Part shown: one piece after another, positions 15,887-23,801 of the stretch
Numbering within the stretch: the stretch's first letter is position 1
How the letters are laid out: each line of letters begins with the position of its first letter
From: JAFARE01 sp963777285
GTDB taxonomy: Bacteria > Chloroflexota > Dormibacteria > Aeolococcales > Aeolococcaceae
DNA: 64,000 nucleotides
Assembly (NCBI GenBank): GCA_963777285.1
Contig: CAVZPR010000002.1
Location: forward strand, 806,001 to 870,000
Direction of reading: 5' to 3'
Program-made: the position numbers and the translations under genes
The notes under the pieces: model-generated
Databases searched by the model: none
Seen by the model: the letters and a program-made list of their open reading frames with translations, nothing else
What the model was told of the DNA's origin: nothing

Positions 15887-16872
15887 CGGCGCATCCGGAG
15901 GGCAGCCCTGTAGAGCCGGTATCTCGTCGAGCGCACGGGGATGTCCCAGGTGCCGGCGCGGCGCACCGCACGTCCCCCAAACGCCATCTTGAAGCGGCTG
16001 AACCCAGACCACGGATGGGCATCGGGAGCGTCCAGCACCACACCCCAGAAGTCGAAATGCCGCATGCCGGCTGTGCGCGCGTCGAGGATCATCCGCCACA
16101 CGAGCGGCGCCGCGGCCCCCAGCTTGCGGCCGGCCCCAGGGTCGGACACAGCGTGCGCGTAGTAGCGGGTGGGTCCGAAGTCGAAGGCCACGGCGGCCGC
16201 CACGGGCGCGCCCGCTGCGCTGGCGACGTACAGCGTCGCCGCGTCGAGGGGCATGAGCACATCCGCCACGGTGCGGTGGTAGGCGGCGGGACGGCCGGTG
16301 TAGCCGCTGCTGCGGCGCTGCAATTGGATGAATGCAGTCATGTCGCGCGGCTCGCGCGACGAGCGAACGGTCAGGCCGCGACGCTCTGCGGCGTTGATGG
16401 CGCCCCTGTGCCCCGCGCTCAGCCCCCCGCGCAGCGTCGCTTCAGCGACGTCGATGTCCAGCACCCATGTGGTCGCCGGCTGGATCTGGTGCGTGGCGAC
16501 CGCTCGCACCGTGCGCAGCGCCGTCACCACGCCGGCTCCGTCCGGCTCGGCGCGGACGAAATCGAGCGATGCGTGTCGCGCCGCGTGCGCCGCGCTCTCC
16601 AGCGCCTCCTCCGGCTGGGCGGCCAGGGCCGGACCGTAGGGCATGTACACATATCGTGGAAAGCGGCCCGCCCGCAGGGCTCCGGACCACATCCATGCAT
16701 CGCTGCGGCGCCACATCACGTCGTAGCCGAGCGCGCGCTGCACGCGCTGCCACGCAGCGCTCTGCAGGAAGTGGCCATTCATCGCCAGCAGCGCGGAATC
16801 CCAGTCGCCTTCCGCGACACCGTGGCGCGTGGCGAACACGTCAGGTGACGCTAACACAGTGGTGACGCGCAC
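15883..16872 (-). CDS. FemABX-like aminoacyl/peptidyl transferase 2
   Basis: About 329 aa from the GTG at 16870-16872; a GTG at 16855-16857 is an alternative. Carries GHFLQSAAWQRVQRALGYDV, YVYMPYGPAL, a GAINAAERRGLTV segment and the ending MRHFDFWGVVLDAPDAHPWSG, then FSRFKMAFGGRAVRRAGTWDI. It is diverged from its downstream neighbour, so the two probably act at different positions of the cross-bridge. First gene of the FemX-FemX-crotonase operon, divergent from hup. Confidence 0.84.
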   Translation of the reverse strand: MRVTTVLASPDVFATRHGVAEGDWDSALLAMNGHFLQSAAWQRVQRALGYDVMWRRSDAWMWSGALRAGRFPRYVYMPYGPALAAQPEEALESAAHAARHASLDFVRAEPDGAGVVTALRTVRAVATHQIQPATTWVLDIDVAEATLRGGLSAGHRGAINAAERRGLTVRSSREPRDMTAFIQLQRRSSGYTGRPAAYHRTVADVLMPLDAATLYVASAAGAPVAAAVAFDFGPTRYYAHAVSDPGAGRKLGAAAPLVWRMILDARTAGMRHFDFWGVVLDAPDAHPWSGFSRFKMAFGGRAVRRAGTWDIPVRSTRYRLYRAALRMRR

Positions 16873-16888
16873 GCGCCCGTGGTGGGAG

Positions 16889-16949
16889 TTGCCAAGCGGC
16901 CCTTTGTTTTCCTTACAATTCGGCGCCGCACCGTCAACGCACCTGGAGG
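16889..16949 (+). promoter_or_regulatory. Promoter and ribosome-binding site of the HU gene
   Basis: TTGCCA (16889-16894), 19-nt spacer, TACAAT (16914-16919), then GGAGG (16945-16949) 6 nt before ATG 16956. This is one of the few conventional promoter-leader-SD arrangements in the window and fits a strongly expressed gene. Confidence 0.65.
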
Positions 16950-16955
16950 CCCACC

Positions 16956-17264
16956 ATGGCAACCGTCGTCACCCGTGACGTGCTCGCCAAGCAGCTCGCC
17001 GGCCGCGCCGACATCACGATGTCCGCCGCGCGCGACGAGGTGAGCTGGTTCTTCGACACCATCGCGCAGTCCCTGGAGAAAGGCGACGAGGTCCGCATTC
17101 ACGGCTTCGGAGCGTTCAAGACGGCGCAGCGCGCAGCGCGAATCGGACGCAACCCCCGCACCGGCGAGCAGGTCAAGGTGCCGGCACGCCGCGTGGTGCG
17201 CTTCTCTGCGAGCACCACGCTGTCGTCGGCGCTCAAGTCCACGCGGGGCCGCGCCAAGCGGTAG
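16956..17264 (+). CDS. hup: HU-family DNA-binding protein
   Basis: Nucleoid protein, 102 aa. MATVVTRDVLAKQLAGRADI, the GDEVRIHGFGAFKTAQRAAR beta-arm base and GRNPRTGEQVKVPARRVVRFS arm are canonical for HU/IHF. The C-terminus is only slightly extended (KSTRGRAKR) and lacks the long Lys/Ala tail of actinobacterial HupB. A separate KR-repeat protein near 54.5 kb has that tail chemistry. Strong SD and promoter upstream. Confidence 0.96.
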   Translation: MATVVTRDVLAKQLAGRADITMSAARDEVSWFFDTIAQSLEKGDEVRIHGFGAFKTAQRAARIGRNPRTGEQVKVPARRVVRFSASTTLSSALKSTRGRAKR

Positions 17265-17320
17265 CCGGGGACGCCGGACAGGGGTTTCGCGGCGGCGAAG
17301 TCTCCGCGCCGGCGGGTCGG

Positions 17321-18313
17321 TCACCGCAGATGGTGTGACACCGTGTCGTGCGCGGCGCTGTCGCCGGCCGGGTCGAGGTGCACGATCACCTCGGCGAGCG
17401 GGCCGATCTGATGATGCAGGCGATGGCGCACCTCTTCGCCCAGCGCGTGGGCGGTGCGCAGCGGCGTGTCCGGGGCCACCTCGAGCGTCACCTCCGCGCG
17501 CACCGCGCGGCCGGTCCAGCGCGCCCGCGTGTGATTGACGCCGAGCACCCCCGGCGTCGAGCCGGCGACGTCCTCGACGGCGGCCACCAGCGAGGCGTCG
17601 GCCTCGTCGAGCAGGCGTCCGGTCACCGAGCGGCCCGTCTCCCACGCCACCGCCGCGATGACCACTGTGATCAGCAATCCCGCAGCCGGGTCCAGGACGG
17701 GAGCCCCGGCTTGCGTCCCCAGGACCCCGGCGGCCGCCGCCAGCGACGCGAGCCCGTCGAGGCGTGAGTGCCGCCCATCCGCCGTCAGCGCGACGCTACC
17801 GAGGCGTTTGCCCGCCCTGGTCTTGTACTCCGCCACCAGCTCGTTGCCGGCGAAGCCACCCAGCGCCACGCCGACGGCCAGCCAGCCGTGCGTGACCGGC
17901 TGGCGGTGCAGCAGGTGCTCGATGGACGTCACGCCGGAGGCCACGGCGCTGGCCACGATCAGGGCCAGCACCACGAGCCCGGCCAGATCCTCGCCGCGGT
18001 GGTAGCCGTACGGGAACCGGTGGGTCGGCGCGCGGCGGCTGAGCAGGAACGCGGCCGCGAGGGCCACCGTGGTCGACACGTCGCCGAGGTTGTGCAGGCC
18101 GTCGGAGAGAACCCCGGCGCTGCCCGAGAGGACCGCCGCCACCAGCTCCAGGGCTGCGACCGCCCCCAGCACCAGAGAGCTGACGGCGACGACCCGGAGC
18201 GCGCTCCGGTCGTGGCTGGGCGCGACGCCGTGGACGTGGCGCCCCCCGCCGCCTTGGACGTGGCCGTGTGTCTGAGCGGCCGTGGGACGGTGCCCGCCAT
18301 GCTGCTCGGCCAC
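17321..18313 (-). CDS. Cation diffusion facilitator (Zn/Co/Cd exporter)
   Basis: CDF transporter of 330 aa in the inner membrane. The N-terminus is His/Gly-rich (EQHGGHRPTAAQTHGHVQGG), a likely metal-binding tail. Six membrane segments follow between about residues 40 and 235, with the metal site residues in SDGLHNLGDVS (helix 2) and ADGRHSRLDGLAS (helix 5), both of the H/D-x3-D type. The C-terminal domain ends in a His-containing tail. Metal specificity is not readable. Convergent with hup; divergent from the carboxypeptidase gene. Confidence 0.93.
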   Translation of the reverse strand: MAEQHGGHRPTAAQTHGHVQGGGGRHVHGVAPSHDRSALRVVAVSSLVLGAVAALELVAAVLSGSAGVLSDGLHNLGDVSTTVALAAAFLLSRRAPTHRFPYGYHRGEDLAGLVVLALIVASAVASGVTSIEHLLHRQPVTHGWLAVGVALGGFAGNELVAEYKTRAGKRLGSVALTADGRHSRLDGLASLAAAAGVLGTQAGAPVLDPAAGLLITVVIAAVAWETGRSVTGRLLDEADASLVAAVEDVAGSTPGVLGVNHTRARWTGRAVRAEVTLEVAPDTPLRTAHALGEEVRHRLHHQIGPLAEVIVHLDPAGDSAAHDTVSHHLR

Positions 18314-18344
18314 GCCCGCATCCTACGGGTCACCGGCGGCCACC

Positions 18345-18357
18345 AGGGATCGCTCCG
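18345..18357 (+). promoter_or_regulatory. -10-like box before the carboxypeptidase gene
   Basis: AGGGAT (18345-18350) lies 7 nt before a GTG (18358) that is two codons upstream of the ATG at 18364. The pattern matches other leaderless starts here, so the GTG may be the true start. Confidence 0.35.
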
Positions 18358-18363
18358 GTGAGC

Positions 18364-19620
18364 ATGCGCCGGGGGCTGGCGGCCCTGGCCCTCGCGTTCC
18401 TCGTCGCCGCCGGACTGGCCACCGCGGCGACGGTCGCGGTGCGACGGCTCACAGAGCCGCTGCCACCGGTCGAGCCGGCGCTCTCGGTCCCGGGCACGCT
18501 TCTGGCGGCGGGAGGAGCGCCACCGCCCATCCCGCTCCCTGCCTCGGGCAGCCTGGAGGTGGCCACCGACGCCGACGGCGTGCTCGCCGCGCGCGACGCC
18601 TCCGTCGAACGCCCCATCGGGTCCGTCGCCAAATCGTTGACCGCGCTCCTGGTACTCCAGGCGCGGCCGCTGGGGGCCGGTGACGGCCCGGTGCTGACGA
18701 TGAGCCGGCAGGACGTGACGCTCTACCGGGAGGCCATCGCGGAGCAGGGCTCGGCCGTCCCGGTGCGCGCGGGCGAGCGCCTCACCGAGCGGCAGCTGCT
18801 GCTGGCGCTGATGCTGCCGTCGGCGAACAACATCGCCGAATCCCTGGCCCGCTGGGTGTCGGGCAGCCGGACCGCGTTCATCGCGCTGCTCAACGCCCGC
18901 GCCGCTGCCATGGGCCTGTCACACACCCACTTCGCGGATCCCAGCGGCTTCAGCGCCGCGACGGTGTCGACGGCGGCCGACCTCGTCACCCTGGGCCGGG
19001 TGGCGCTGGGGAATCCCGACTTCGCCGCGCTGGTGGCGACGACGACGGCGACGCTGCCGGGCGGGCTGGTGCTGCACAACCTGGACACGCTCCTGGTCAC
19101 GGTTCCGGGCTGGCTCGGCATCAAGACGGGCTGGACGCCGGCGGCGGGGGGATGCCTGCTCTTCGCGCAGCGGCGCGCGCCGGCGCCCGACTCCACCCCC
19201 GTCACGCTGGTCGGGGCGGTGCTCGGCCAGCCGCCGCAGGCCTCCGGCGACCGCGAGCATCCCGAGCTCGGCGGCGCGTTCAGCGCCGCGCGCGCCGCCG
19301 CCCAGGCGGCACTCGCCGGCTACTCGGCGGTCGACGCGGTGCGCCTGGCGCCCGCGCTGCGCGGTTCGGTGCAGGAACCGTGGGGAGCGAGCGTCCGCGT
19401 CCGCCTGGGGGCGCCGACGGCGGCCACCCTCGTGGTGCGCGACGGCACCGAGCTGAGCGTCACCGTCGTGCCTGGTGCCGTGGCCGCTCCAGCCGCGGCG
19501 GGGTCGCCCGCCGGCGAGGTGGTCGCGACGCTGCGCTCCAGGGCCGTGGTGCGCTGGCCGGTCTTCCTGGACGCGGCGCTGGGCGCGGCGCCGTGGTGGT
19601 GGCGGCTGCGCAACGGCTGA
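18364..19620 (+). CDS. D-alanyl-D-alanine carboxypeptidase, S11 family
   Basis: Penicillin-binding serine peptidase, 418 aa, trimming the terminal D-Ala of peptidoglycan peptides outside the membrane. N-terminal signal or anchor: MRRG then hydrophobic LAALALAFLVAAGLATAATV. Active-site motifs are in order: S87-V-A-K90, S153-A-N155 and K254-T-G256. An uncleaved anchor is possible because no clear cleavage site follows. GTG at 18358 may be the real start. The C-terminal 120 residues form the family beta domain. Confidence 0.9.
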   Translation: MRRGLAALALAFLVAAGLATAATVAVRRLTEPLPPVEPALSVPGTLLAAGGAPPPIPLPASGSLEVATDADGVLAARDASVERPIGSVAKSLTALLVLQARPLGAGDGPVLTMSRQDVTLYREAIAEQGSAVPVRAGERLTERQLLLALMLPSANNIAESLARWVSGSRTAFIALLNARAAAMGLSHTHFADPSGFSAATVSTAADLVTLGRVALGNPDFAALVATTTATLPGGLVLHNLDTLLVTVPGWLGIKTGWTPAAGGCLLFAQRRAPAPDSTPVTLVGAVLGQPPQASGDREHPELGGAFSAARAAAQAALAGYSAVDAVRLAPALRGSVQEPWGASVRVRLGAPTAATLVVRDGTELSVTVVPGAVAAPAAAGSPAGEVVATLRSRAVVRWPVFLDAALGAAPWWWRLRNG

Positions 19621-19623
19621 CGC

Positions 19624-20040
19624 TCACCAGGCGGCGTCGGTGCGCTCTGCGGCCTCCCGCAGCGCGGCCACGGCGGCGTCCGCCCGCGGCGCCAGGTCGG
19701 CGCTGACGCGGACCGCGTCGAGGCGGTCCCGCGACGTCAGCAGCTCCACCTCGTGCAGCCCCAGCGCGGGCTTCACGGCGGGCCGGCCCGTGTAGGCGTG
19801 CATCGGCTCGCGCCACTTCTGGCGCAGGGCGCGCGGCGAGAGCTCGCCCGCCTTGACCGCCAGCGGTGCGCCGCCCCGACCGGGGCCGAGGCGGAAGCGG
19901 AATGCGATGCGCCCGGCCCTGACGCAGGCCTCGCAGCGCCCATACCGCTCGTCGGGAATCTCGGGGCGCTTCATGCAGACGCGGCACACGCAGGGAGGGT
20001 ATCGCGCCGGCGTCGCTTCCTCGGTTGCATTGACAAACAC
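19624..20040 (-). CDS. Small zinc-ribbon-like protein, unknown function
   Basis: About 138 aa from GTG at 20038-20040. The N-terminus has CRVC and, 18 residues later, CEAC, a four-Cys zinc knuckle. The rest is basic (RQKWREPMHAYTGRP) and ends in an Ala-rich helix (ADAAVAALREAAERTDAAW). The start region overlaps the promoter of the divergent XRE gene. No family recognised; a nucleic-acid or adaptor role is only a guess from the knuckle. Confidence 0.5.
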   Translation of the reverse strand: MFVNATEEATPARYPPCVCRVCMKRPEIPDERYGRCEACVRAGRIAFRFRLGPGRGGAPLAVKAGELSPRALRQKWREPMHAYTGRPAVKPALGLHEVELLTSRDRLDAVRVSADLAPRADAAVAALREAAERTDAAW

Positions 20041-20064
20041 ACTGGGCGGTCGTAAGTTCGATAC
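20030..20064 (+). promoter_or_regulatory. Promoter of the XRE regulator gene
   Basis: Perfect TTGACA at 20030-20035, 17-nt spacer, weak TAAGTT at 20053-20058, and the ATG at 20065 exactly 6 nt later. Transcription would begin at or next to the start codon, giving a leaderless message. Confidence 0.6.
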
Positions 20065-20328
20065 ATGAATGTCGTTGTCCGTGCCACGGGCCTCCGCGCG
20101 ATGCGGGACCGCCACCACCTGACCCAGCGCGAGCTGGCCCGCCGCCTCGGCGTCACCCAGAACTACATACCTGCCCTCGAGGCGGGGACGCGCAACCCGG
20201 GGCCGAAGCTCCGTCAAGCGCTGATGCAGCTCTTCGACTGCGACTTCGAGGACCTCTTCCAGGTGGTGATGGTCAACCCCGTCGACTCGCGCGAGCAGAT
20301 CCTGCGACCCGAGCACGAGGCCATCTAG
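20065..20328 (+). CDS. XRE-family helix-turn-helix regulator
   Basis: 87-aa Cro/CI-type DNA-binding protein. The helix-turn-helix spans about residues 18-45 (LTQRELARRLGVTQNYIPALEAG), with a C-terminal helix LRQALMQLFDCDFEDLFQVV. It has no effector domain, so it probably acts as a dimer with constitutive or protein-modulated binding. It is upstream of the folate operon but has its own promoter. The target is unknown. Confidence 0.85.
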   Translation: MNVVVRATGLRAMRDRHHLTQRELARRLGVTQNYIPALEAGTRNPGPKLRQALMQLFDCDFEDLFQVVMVNPVDSREQILRPEHEAI

Positions 20329-20356
20329 CCGCCCGAGAGCCGCCGCGGCCCCTCCC

Positions 20357-20368
20357 TACAATCGCCGG
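20357..20368 (+). promoter_or_regulatory. -10 box and leaderless start of the folate operon
   Basis: TACAAT at 20357-20362, 6 nt (CGCCGG), then GTG 20369 of folB. Confidence 0.55.
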
Positions 20369-20752
20369 GTGGGCGGCGAGGTGACCGGTGACCGGCTGGT
20401 CCTCGAAGGCATGCGGTTCTTCGGCCACCACGGCGACGTCGACGCGGAACGCGAGCTCGGGTCGCACCTCTGGGTCGACGTCGAGGTGCGCTCTGACTTC
20501 GCCGCCGCGGCTCGCAGCGACGAGCTGTCCGACACCGTCGACTACGTGCGCTGCTTCGAGCTGGTGCGTGACGTCGTGGAGACGCGGCAGTACCGCCTGC
20601 TCGAAACCATCGCCGAAAGGATTGCCGACGCGCTCCTTGCGCAGGACCGCGCGCGGTCCGTGCGCGTGCGTGTCGCCAAACGGCCACCCATCGCCGGCGA
20701 CATCGAACGCTGCGCGGTCATCATCGAGCGTCACCGCGGCAGCGCAGCGTGA
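20369..20752 (+). CDS. folB: Dihydroneopterin aldolase
   Basis: FolB cleaves 7,8-dihydroneopterin to 6-hydroxymethyl-dihydropterin in folate synthesis. 127 aa with the start of the fold LEGMRFFGHHGDVDAERELG, the catalytic glutamate region LLETIAERIADALL and the closing VRVRVAKRPPIAGDIERCAV. GTG start 6 nt after TACAAT. The stop overlaps the folD GTG by 4 nt. First gene of the folB-folD-(unknown)-folC operon. Confidence 0.92.
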   Translation: MGGEVTGDRLVLEGMRFFGHHGDVDAERELGSHLWVDVEVRSDFAAAARSDELSDTVDYVRCFELVRDVVETRQYRLLETIAERIADALLAQDRARSVRVRVAKRPPIAGDIERCAVIIERHRGSAA

Positions 20753-21615
20753 GCGCGGTCATCATCGACGGCAAGGCCGTCGCCGCCGACGTGCGCGCGA
20801 GCGTGGCGGCGCAGGCCGCCGAGCTCGTCGCGCGTGGTCATGCCGCACCGTCACTCGCGGTTGTTCTGTGCGGTGACGACCCCGCGTCCGCGCTGTTCGT
20901 GCGCAACAAGGGACGAACGGCCGAGCGTACCGGCATCCGGTTCAGGCTGCTCACGCCGGACGCGCACAGCACGACCGACGACATCCTGGGCATCGTCGAC
21001 GGGCTCAACCGCGACGAGAGCGTCGACGCCATCCTGGTGCAGCTGCCCCTGCCATCACAGGTGGACGCCACGGTGGTCGTCGAGTCCGTCGATCCGCACA
21101 AGGACGCGGACGGATTCCACCCGCTCAACTTCGGTCGCCTGGCGGAGGGTCACCCGGGAGTCGTGACGCCGTGCACGCCGCAGGGATGCATGGAGCTGCT
21201 GCGCCGCTACGAGGTGCCGGTGTCCGGCAAACGGGCCGTGGTGATCGGGCGCAGCGCGATCGTCGGCCGGCCGATGGCGGCGCTGCTGACCAACGCAGAC
21301 GCGACCGTCACCGTGTGCCATTCGCGCACCAGCGACCTGGCCGCGGTGTGTCGCGGCGCCGACATCCTCGTCGCGGCGACGGGACGGCCGCGCATGGTCG
21401 GCGCAACCCACGTCAAGCCCGGAGCGTGCGTCATCGACGTGGGCATCACCCCGGTGGACGGTGGCGTCGTCGGCGACGTCGACCGCGACGCAGTGGAACC
21501 CATTGCAGGATGGCTCACGCCGGTGCCCGGCGGCGTCGGACCGATGACCATCGCCATGCTGCTGCGCAACACCGCGGCGCTCGCTGCGGCGCGCCGCGGC
21601 CTGCCGTCGCTGTGA
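20749..21615 (+). CDS. folD: Methylenetetrahydrofolate dehydrogenase/cyclohydrolase
   Basis: Bifunctional FolD, 288 aa, interconverting methylene- and formyl-tetrahydrofolate with NADP+. K54, Q98 (ILVQLPLP) and D121 (KDADGFHP) sit exactly at the E. coli FolD positions, as do TPCTPQG, the GRSAIVGRPM Rossmann loop and TPVPGGVGPMT. The usual tyrosine of the SxxYVxxK motif is phenylalanine here (S47-A-L-F50-V-R-N-K54). GTG start overlaps folB; the stop overlaps the next gene. Confidence 0.95.
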   Translation: MSAVIIDGKAVAADVRASVAAQAAELVARGHAAPSLAVVLCGDDPASALFVRNKGRTAERTGIRFRLLTPDAHSTTDDILGIVDGLNRDESVDAILVQLPLPSQVDATVVVESVDPHKDADGFHPLNFGRLAEGHPGVVTPCTPQGCMELLRRYEVPVSGKRAVVIGRSAIVGRPMAALLTNADATVTVCHSRTSDLAAVCRGADILVAATGRPRMVGATHVKPGACVIDVGITPVDGGVVGDVDRDAVEPIAGWLTPVPGGVGPMTIAMLLRNTAALAAARRGLPSL

Positions 21616-22154
21616 CGTCCACGCTGGCGATCCGCTGGTCGGAGCACGAGGCGCGCAAACCGTACGCGCGGCCCTTCGGCGTGTCGTTCGGCGGCGGCGG
21701 CAGCGTCGCGGTCAGCGGTGCAGACCTGCTGTACTACCGCCAGTTCCAGGCGGCGGTGCTCGCGCTCACCGGTGAGCTCTTCGTCGCGCCGGCCGGTGAT
21801 GCTGTGGATCCGCAGCGAGCGTGGCTGGACGCTCTCGCGCAGCTGCTGCCGGCTGTATCGACCTTCGCCGGCCGCCCGGTCTCGTCGTTCGACGACAAGG
21901 CGGGCAGGTTGTTCCACGTCGACGTGCGGGCCGGGCAGCTCGCGCCGTGCCGCCTGGAGGCGCCTGCGCTCCTCGAGTACCAGGAGTTCCAGGCCGCGCT
22001 GGCGCACCAGACCGGCGCGCTCTACCGCGACGCCGACGTCGAGGCGCAGCAGGATGCGGCACCGCGCCAGGCGGCGTGGACGGCGGTGCTGCGCCGCTGC
22101 CTGCAGCGCCCCGACCCCGCCGAGGCGATGAGCGAGGAGTGGCCGTGGCGCTGA
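21612..22154 (+). CDS. Unknown two-repeat protein inside folate operon
   Basis: 180 aa from GTG 21612-21614, which overlaps the folD stop (GTGA). It has an internal duplication: LLYYRQFQAAVLALTGELF (about residues 38-56) matches LLEYQEFQAALAHQTGALY (about 117-135), and each is followed some 15-20 residues later by a Gln/Arg-Ala-Trp helix (QRAWLDALAQLL and RQAAWTAVLRRCL). An N-terminal GVSFGGGGSV loop precedes the first repeat. No signal or membrane span. I do not recognise it; the coupling suggests a link with folate metabolism. Confidence 0.65.
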   Translation: MTSTLAIRWSEHEARKPYARPFGVSFGGGGSVAVSGADLLYYRQFQAAVLALTGELFVAPAGDAVDPQRAWLDALAQLLPAVSTFAGRPVSSFDDKAGRLFHVDVRAGQLAPCRLEAPALLEYQEFQAALAHQTGALYRDADVEAQQDAAPRQAAWTAVLRRCLQRPDPAEAMSEEWPWR

Positions 22155-23428
22155 CGCTGACCCCGTATCAGCGCGCCGTCGCCGCCGTCGAAGCCGTGGC
22201 CTGGCGCGGGATCAAGCCGGGCTTGGAGCGGACCACTGCCCTGCTCGAGCAGCTCGGCAGCCCGCACACCGGGCTGCGCGGTGTCCTCGTCGCCGGCACC
22301 AACGGCAAGGGTTCCGTGTGCGCGCTGGTTGACTCGGTGCTGCGCGCCGCGGGGCTGCGCACCGTCCTGCTGACCAAGCCGCACCTTTTCTCGTACCGCG
22401 AGCGCATCGCATGTGACGGCGATCCCATCGGGGAGGAGGACTTCGCGCGCGTCATCGACGACGTCGTCGCCGCGGCCGCGGTGCTGCCGGAGGCCCTGCA
22501 GCCGACGGGGTTCGAACTGCTGACCGTCGCCGGGATCCTGGTCGCCGCACGCCGGGGAGCCCACGCCGTGGTCTGCGAGGTGGGCATGGGCGGCCGGCTG
22601 GACAGTACCAACGTGCTGGACCTCGGCGTGGCGGTGGTGACCAACGTCGCGCTCGACCATCGCGAGCACCTGGGTGACACCGTGGTGGACATCGCACGAG
22701 AAAAGGCGGCGATCGTGAAGTCCGGCGATGTCGCCGTCACGGCCGCGCAGCCGCCGGCGCTCCAGGTCATCGCGGGGCGCTGCGACGCCGTGGGCGCGCG
22801 GCTGGTCAGCGTGGCCGTCGCCGGCGCCAGCCACGGGCTCGCCGGCGTCAGCGTGTCAACGCGCTTCGCGGGTGCCGACCTGACGGTGCGCAGCGCGCTC
22901 GTGGGCGGGTTTCAGCTGGCCAACGTCGCCACCGCGGTCACGGCGTGCGACGAGCTGCGCGCCGCCGGGCTGCCGATCGACGCCGCGGCGGTCGCCGAGG
23001 GCTGCAGCAGCGCTCGCTGGCCAGGTCGGATGCACTGGTTCGCCGGCGAGCCGCCGGTGCTCGTGGACGCGGCGCACAATCCCGCGGGCGTCGAGGCGAT
23101 GGCCGCCGCGGTGCGCGACGTCGCAGCGGGACGGCGCCTGGTCGTCCTCTTCGCGGCGATGCGCGACAAGGACGTCTCGGGGATGGTGACGGCCCTCGGC
23201 GCGCTCCGCGCCGCCGCCCACGTGGTGACGTCGCCGCGGGTGCAGCGCGCCTGGCCGGCGGCGGAGCTGGCGTCCCAGGTGTCGCCGTCGGCCGTGATCG
23301 CCGCCACGGCGGCGGAGGGGCTCGACGCCGCCCGCGACCTGGCCGGCCCGGACGGGCTCGTCGTGGTGTGCGGGTCGCTGTTCCTCGCCGCCGAGGTGCT
23401 GCGCCGGCTCGGCGGCGCAGCCGCTTAG
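22145..23428 (+). CDS. folC: Folylpolyglutamate synthase
   Basis: Mur-ligase-like ATP enzyme of 427 aa that adds glutamate to folates (and perhaps makes dihydrofolate). P-loop GTNGKGSVCALV, TKPHLFSYRERI, the CEVGMGGRLDSTNVLD block, TNVALDHREHLGDT and the C-terminal VDAAHNPAGVEAMA are diagnostic. GTG 22145 was chosen over GTG 22139 because GAGGAG (22134-22139) sits 5 nt before it. It ends 1 nt before the stop of the convergent thioredoxin gene. Confidence 0.93.
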   Translation: MALTLTPYQRAVAAVEAVAWRGIKPGLERTTALLEQLGSPHTGLRGVLVAGTNGKGSVCALVDSVLRAAGLRTVLLTKPHLFSYRERIACDGDPIGEEDFARVIDDVVAAAAVLPEALQPTGFELLTVAGILVAARRGAHAVVCEVGMGGRLDSTNVLDLGVAVVTNVALDHREHLGDTVVDIAREKAAIVKSGDVAVTAAQPPALQVIAGRCDAVGARLVSVAVAGASHGLAGVSVSTRFAGADLTVRSALVGGFQLANVATAVTACDELRAAGLPIDAAAVAEGCSSARWPGRMHWFAGEPPVLVDAAHNPAGVEAMAAAVRDVAAGRRLVVLFAAMRDKDVSGMVTALGALRAAAHVVTSPRVQRAWPAAELASQVSPSAVIAATAAEGLDAARDLAGPDGLVVVCGSLFLAAEVLRRLGGAAA

Positions 23429-23429
23429 G

Positions 23430-23759
23430 TCAGGCGGCGAGCACCGCCTGCAGCTTGGCCTCGAGCGCCTGACGCGGCTGGTAACCGACGATGCGCTCCT
23501 CGGCCTTGCCGCCGCGGAAGACCATCAGCGTGGGGATGCTCATGATGCCGAACATCCCGGGCGTGATCGGGTTGGCGTCGACGTCGACCTTTGCGACCTT
23601 GAGCTGCCCGTCGTAATCGTTGGCCAGGTCCTCGACGATCGGCGCGATCATCTTGCAGGGCGAGCACCACGCCGCCCAGAAGTCCACCAGCACGGGGACG
23701 GGCGAGTCCAGCACCTCGTCCTTGAACGTGGTGTCGGTGACTGTGACGGGAGTGGACAT
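23430..23759 (-). CDS. trxA: Thioredoxin with CSPC active site
   Basis: Standard 109-aa cytosolic thioredoxin. The redox motif is W31-C32-S33-P34-C35, with Ser in place of the usual Gly. D26, K57-region residues and the cis-Pro loop SIPTLMVF are normal. AGGAG lies 7 nt before the ATG. It is convergent with folC with a 1-nt gap. The unusual CSPC may shift redox potential, but the protein otherwise looks like a general reductant. Confidence 0.93.
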   Translation of the reverse strand: MSTPVTVTDTTFKDEVLDSPVPVLVDFWAAWCSPCKMIAPIVEDLANDYDGQLKVAKVDVDANPITPGMFGIMSIPTLMVFRGGKAEERIVGYQPRQALEAKLQAVLAA

Positions 23760-23801
23760 TGGTGTTCTCCTAAGCGCTGCGCAGGCCTGCCTGCATGCTA
23801 C

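Noticed and set aside
19460..19987. Arg/Pro-rich minus-strand frame overlapping the carboxypeptidase end
   Set aside because: Shadow composition. The neighbouring frame has the two C-x2-C zinc pairs and ends cleanly next to the carboxypeptidase stop.
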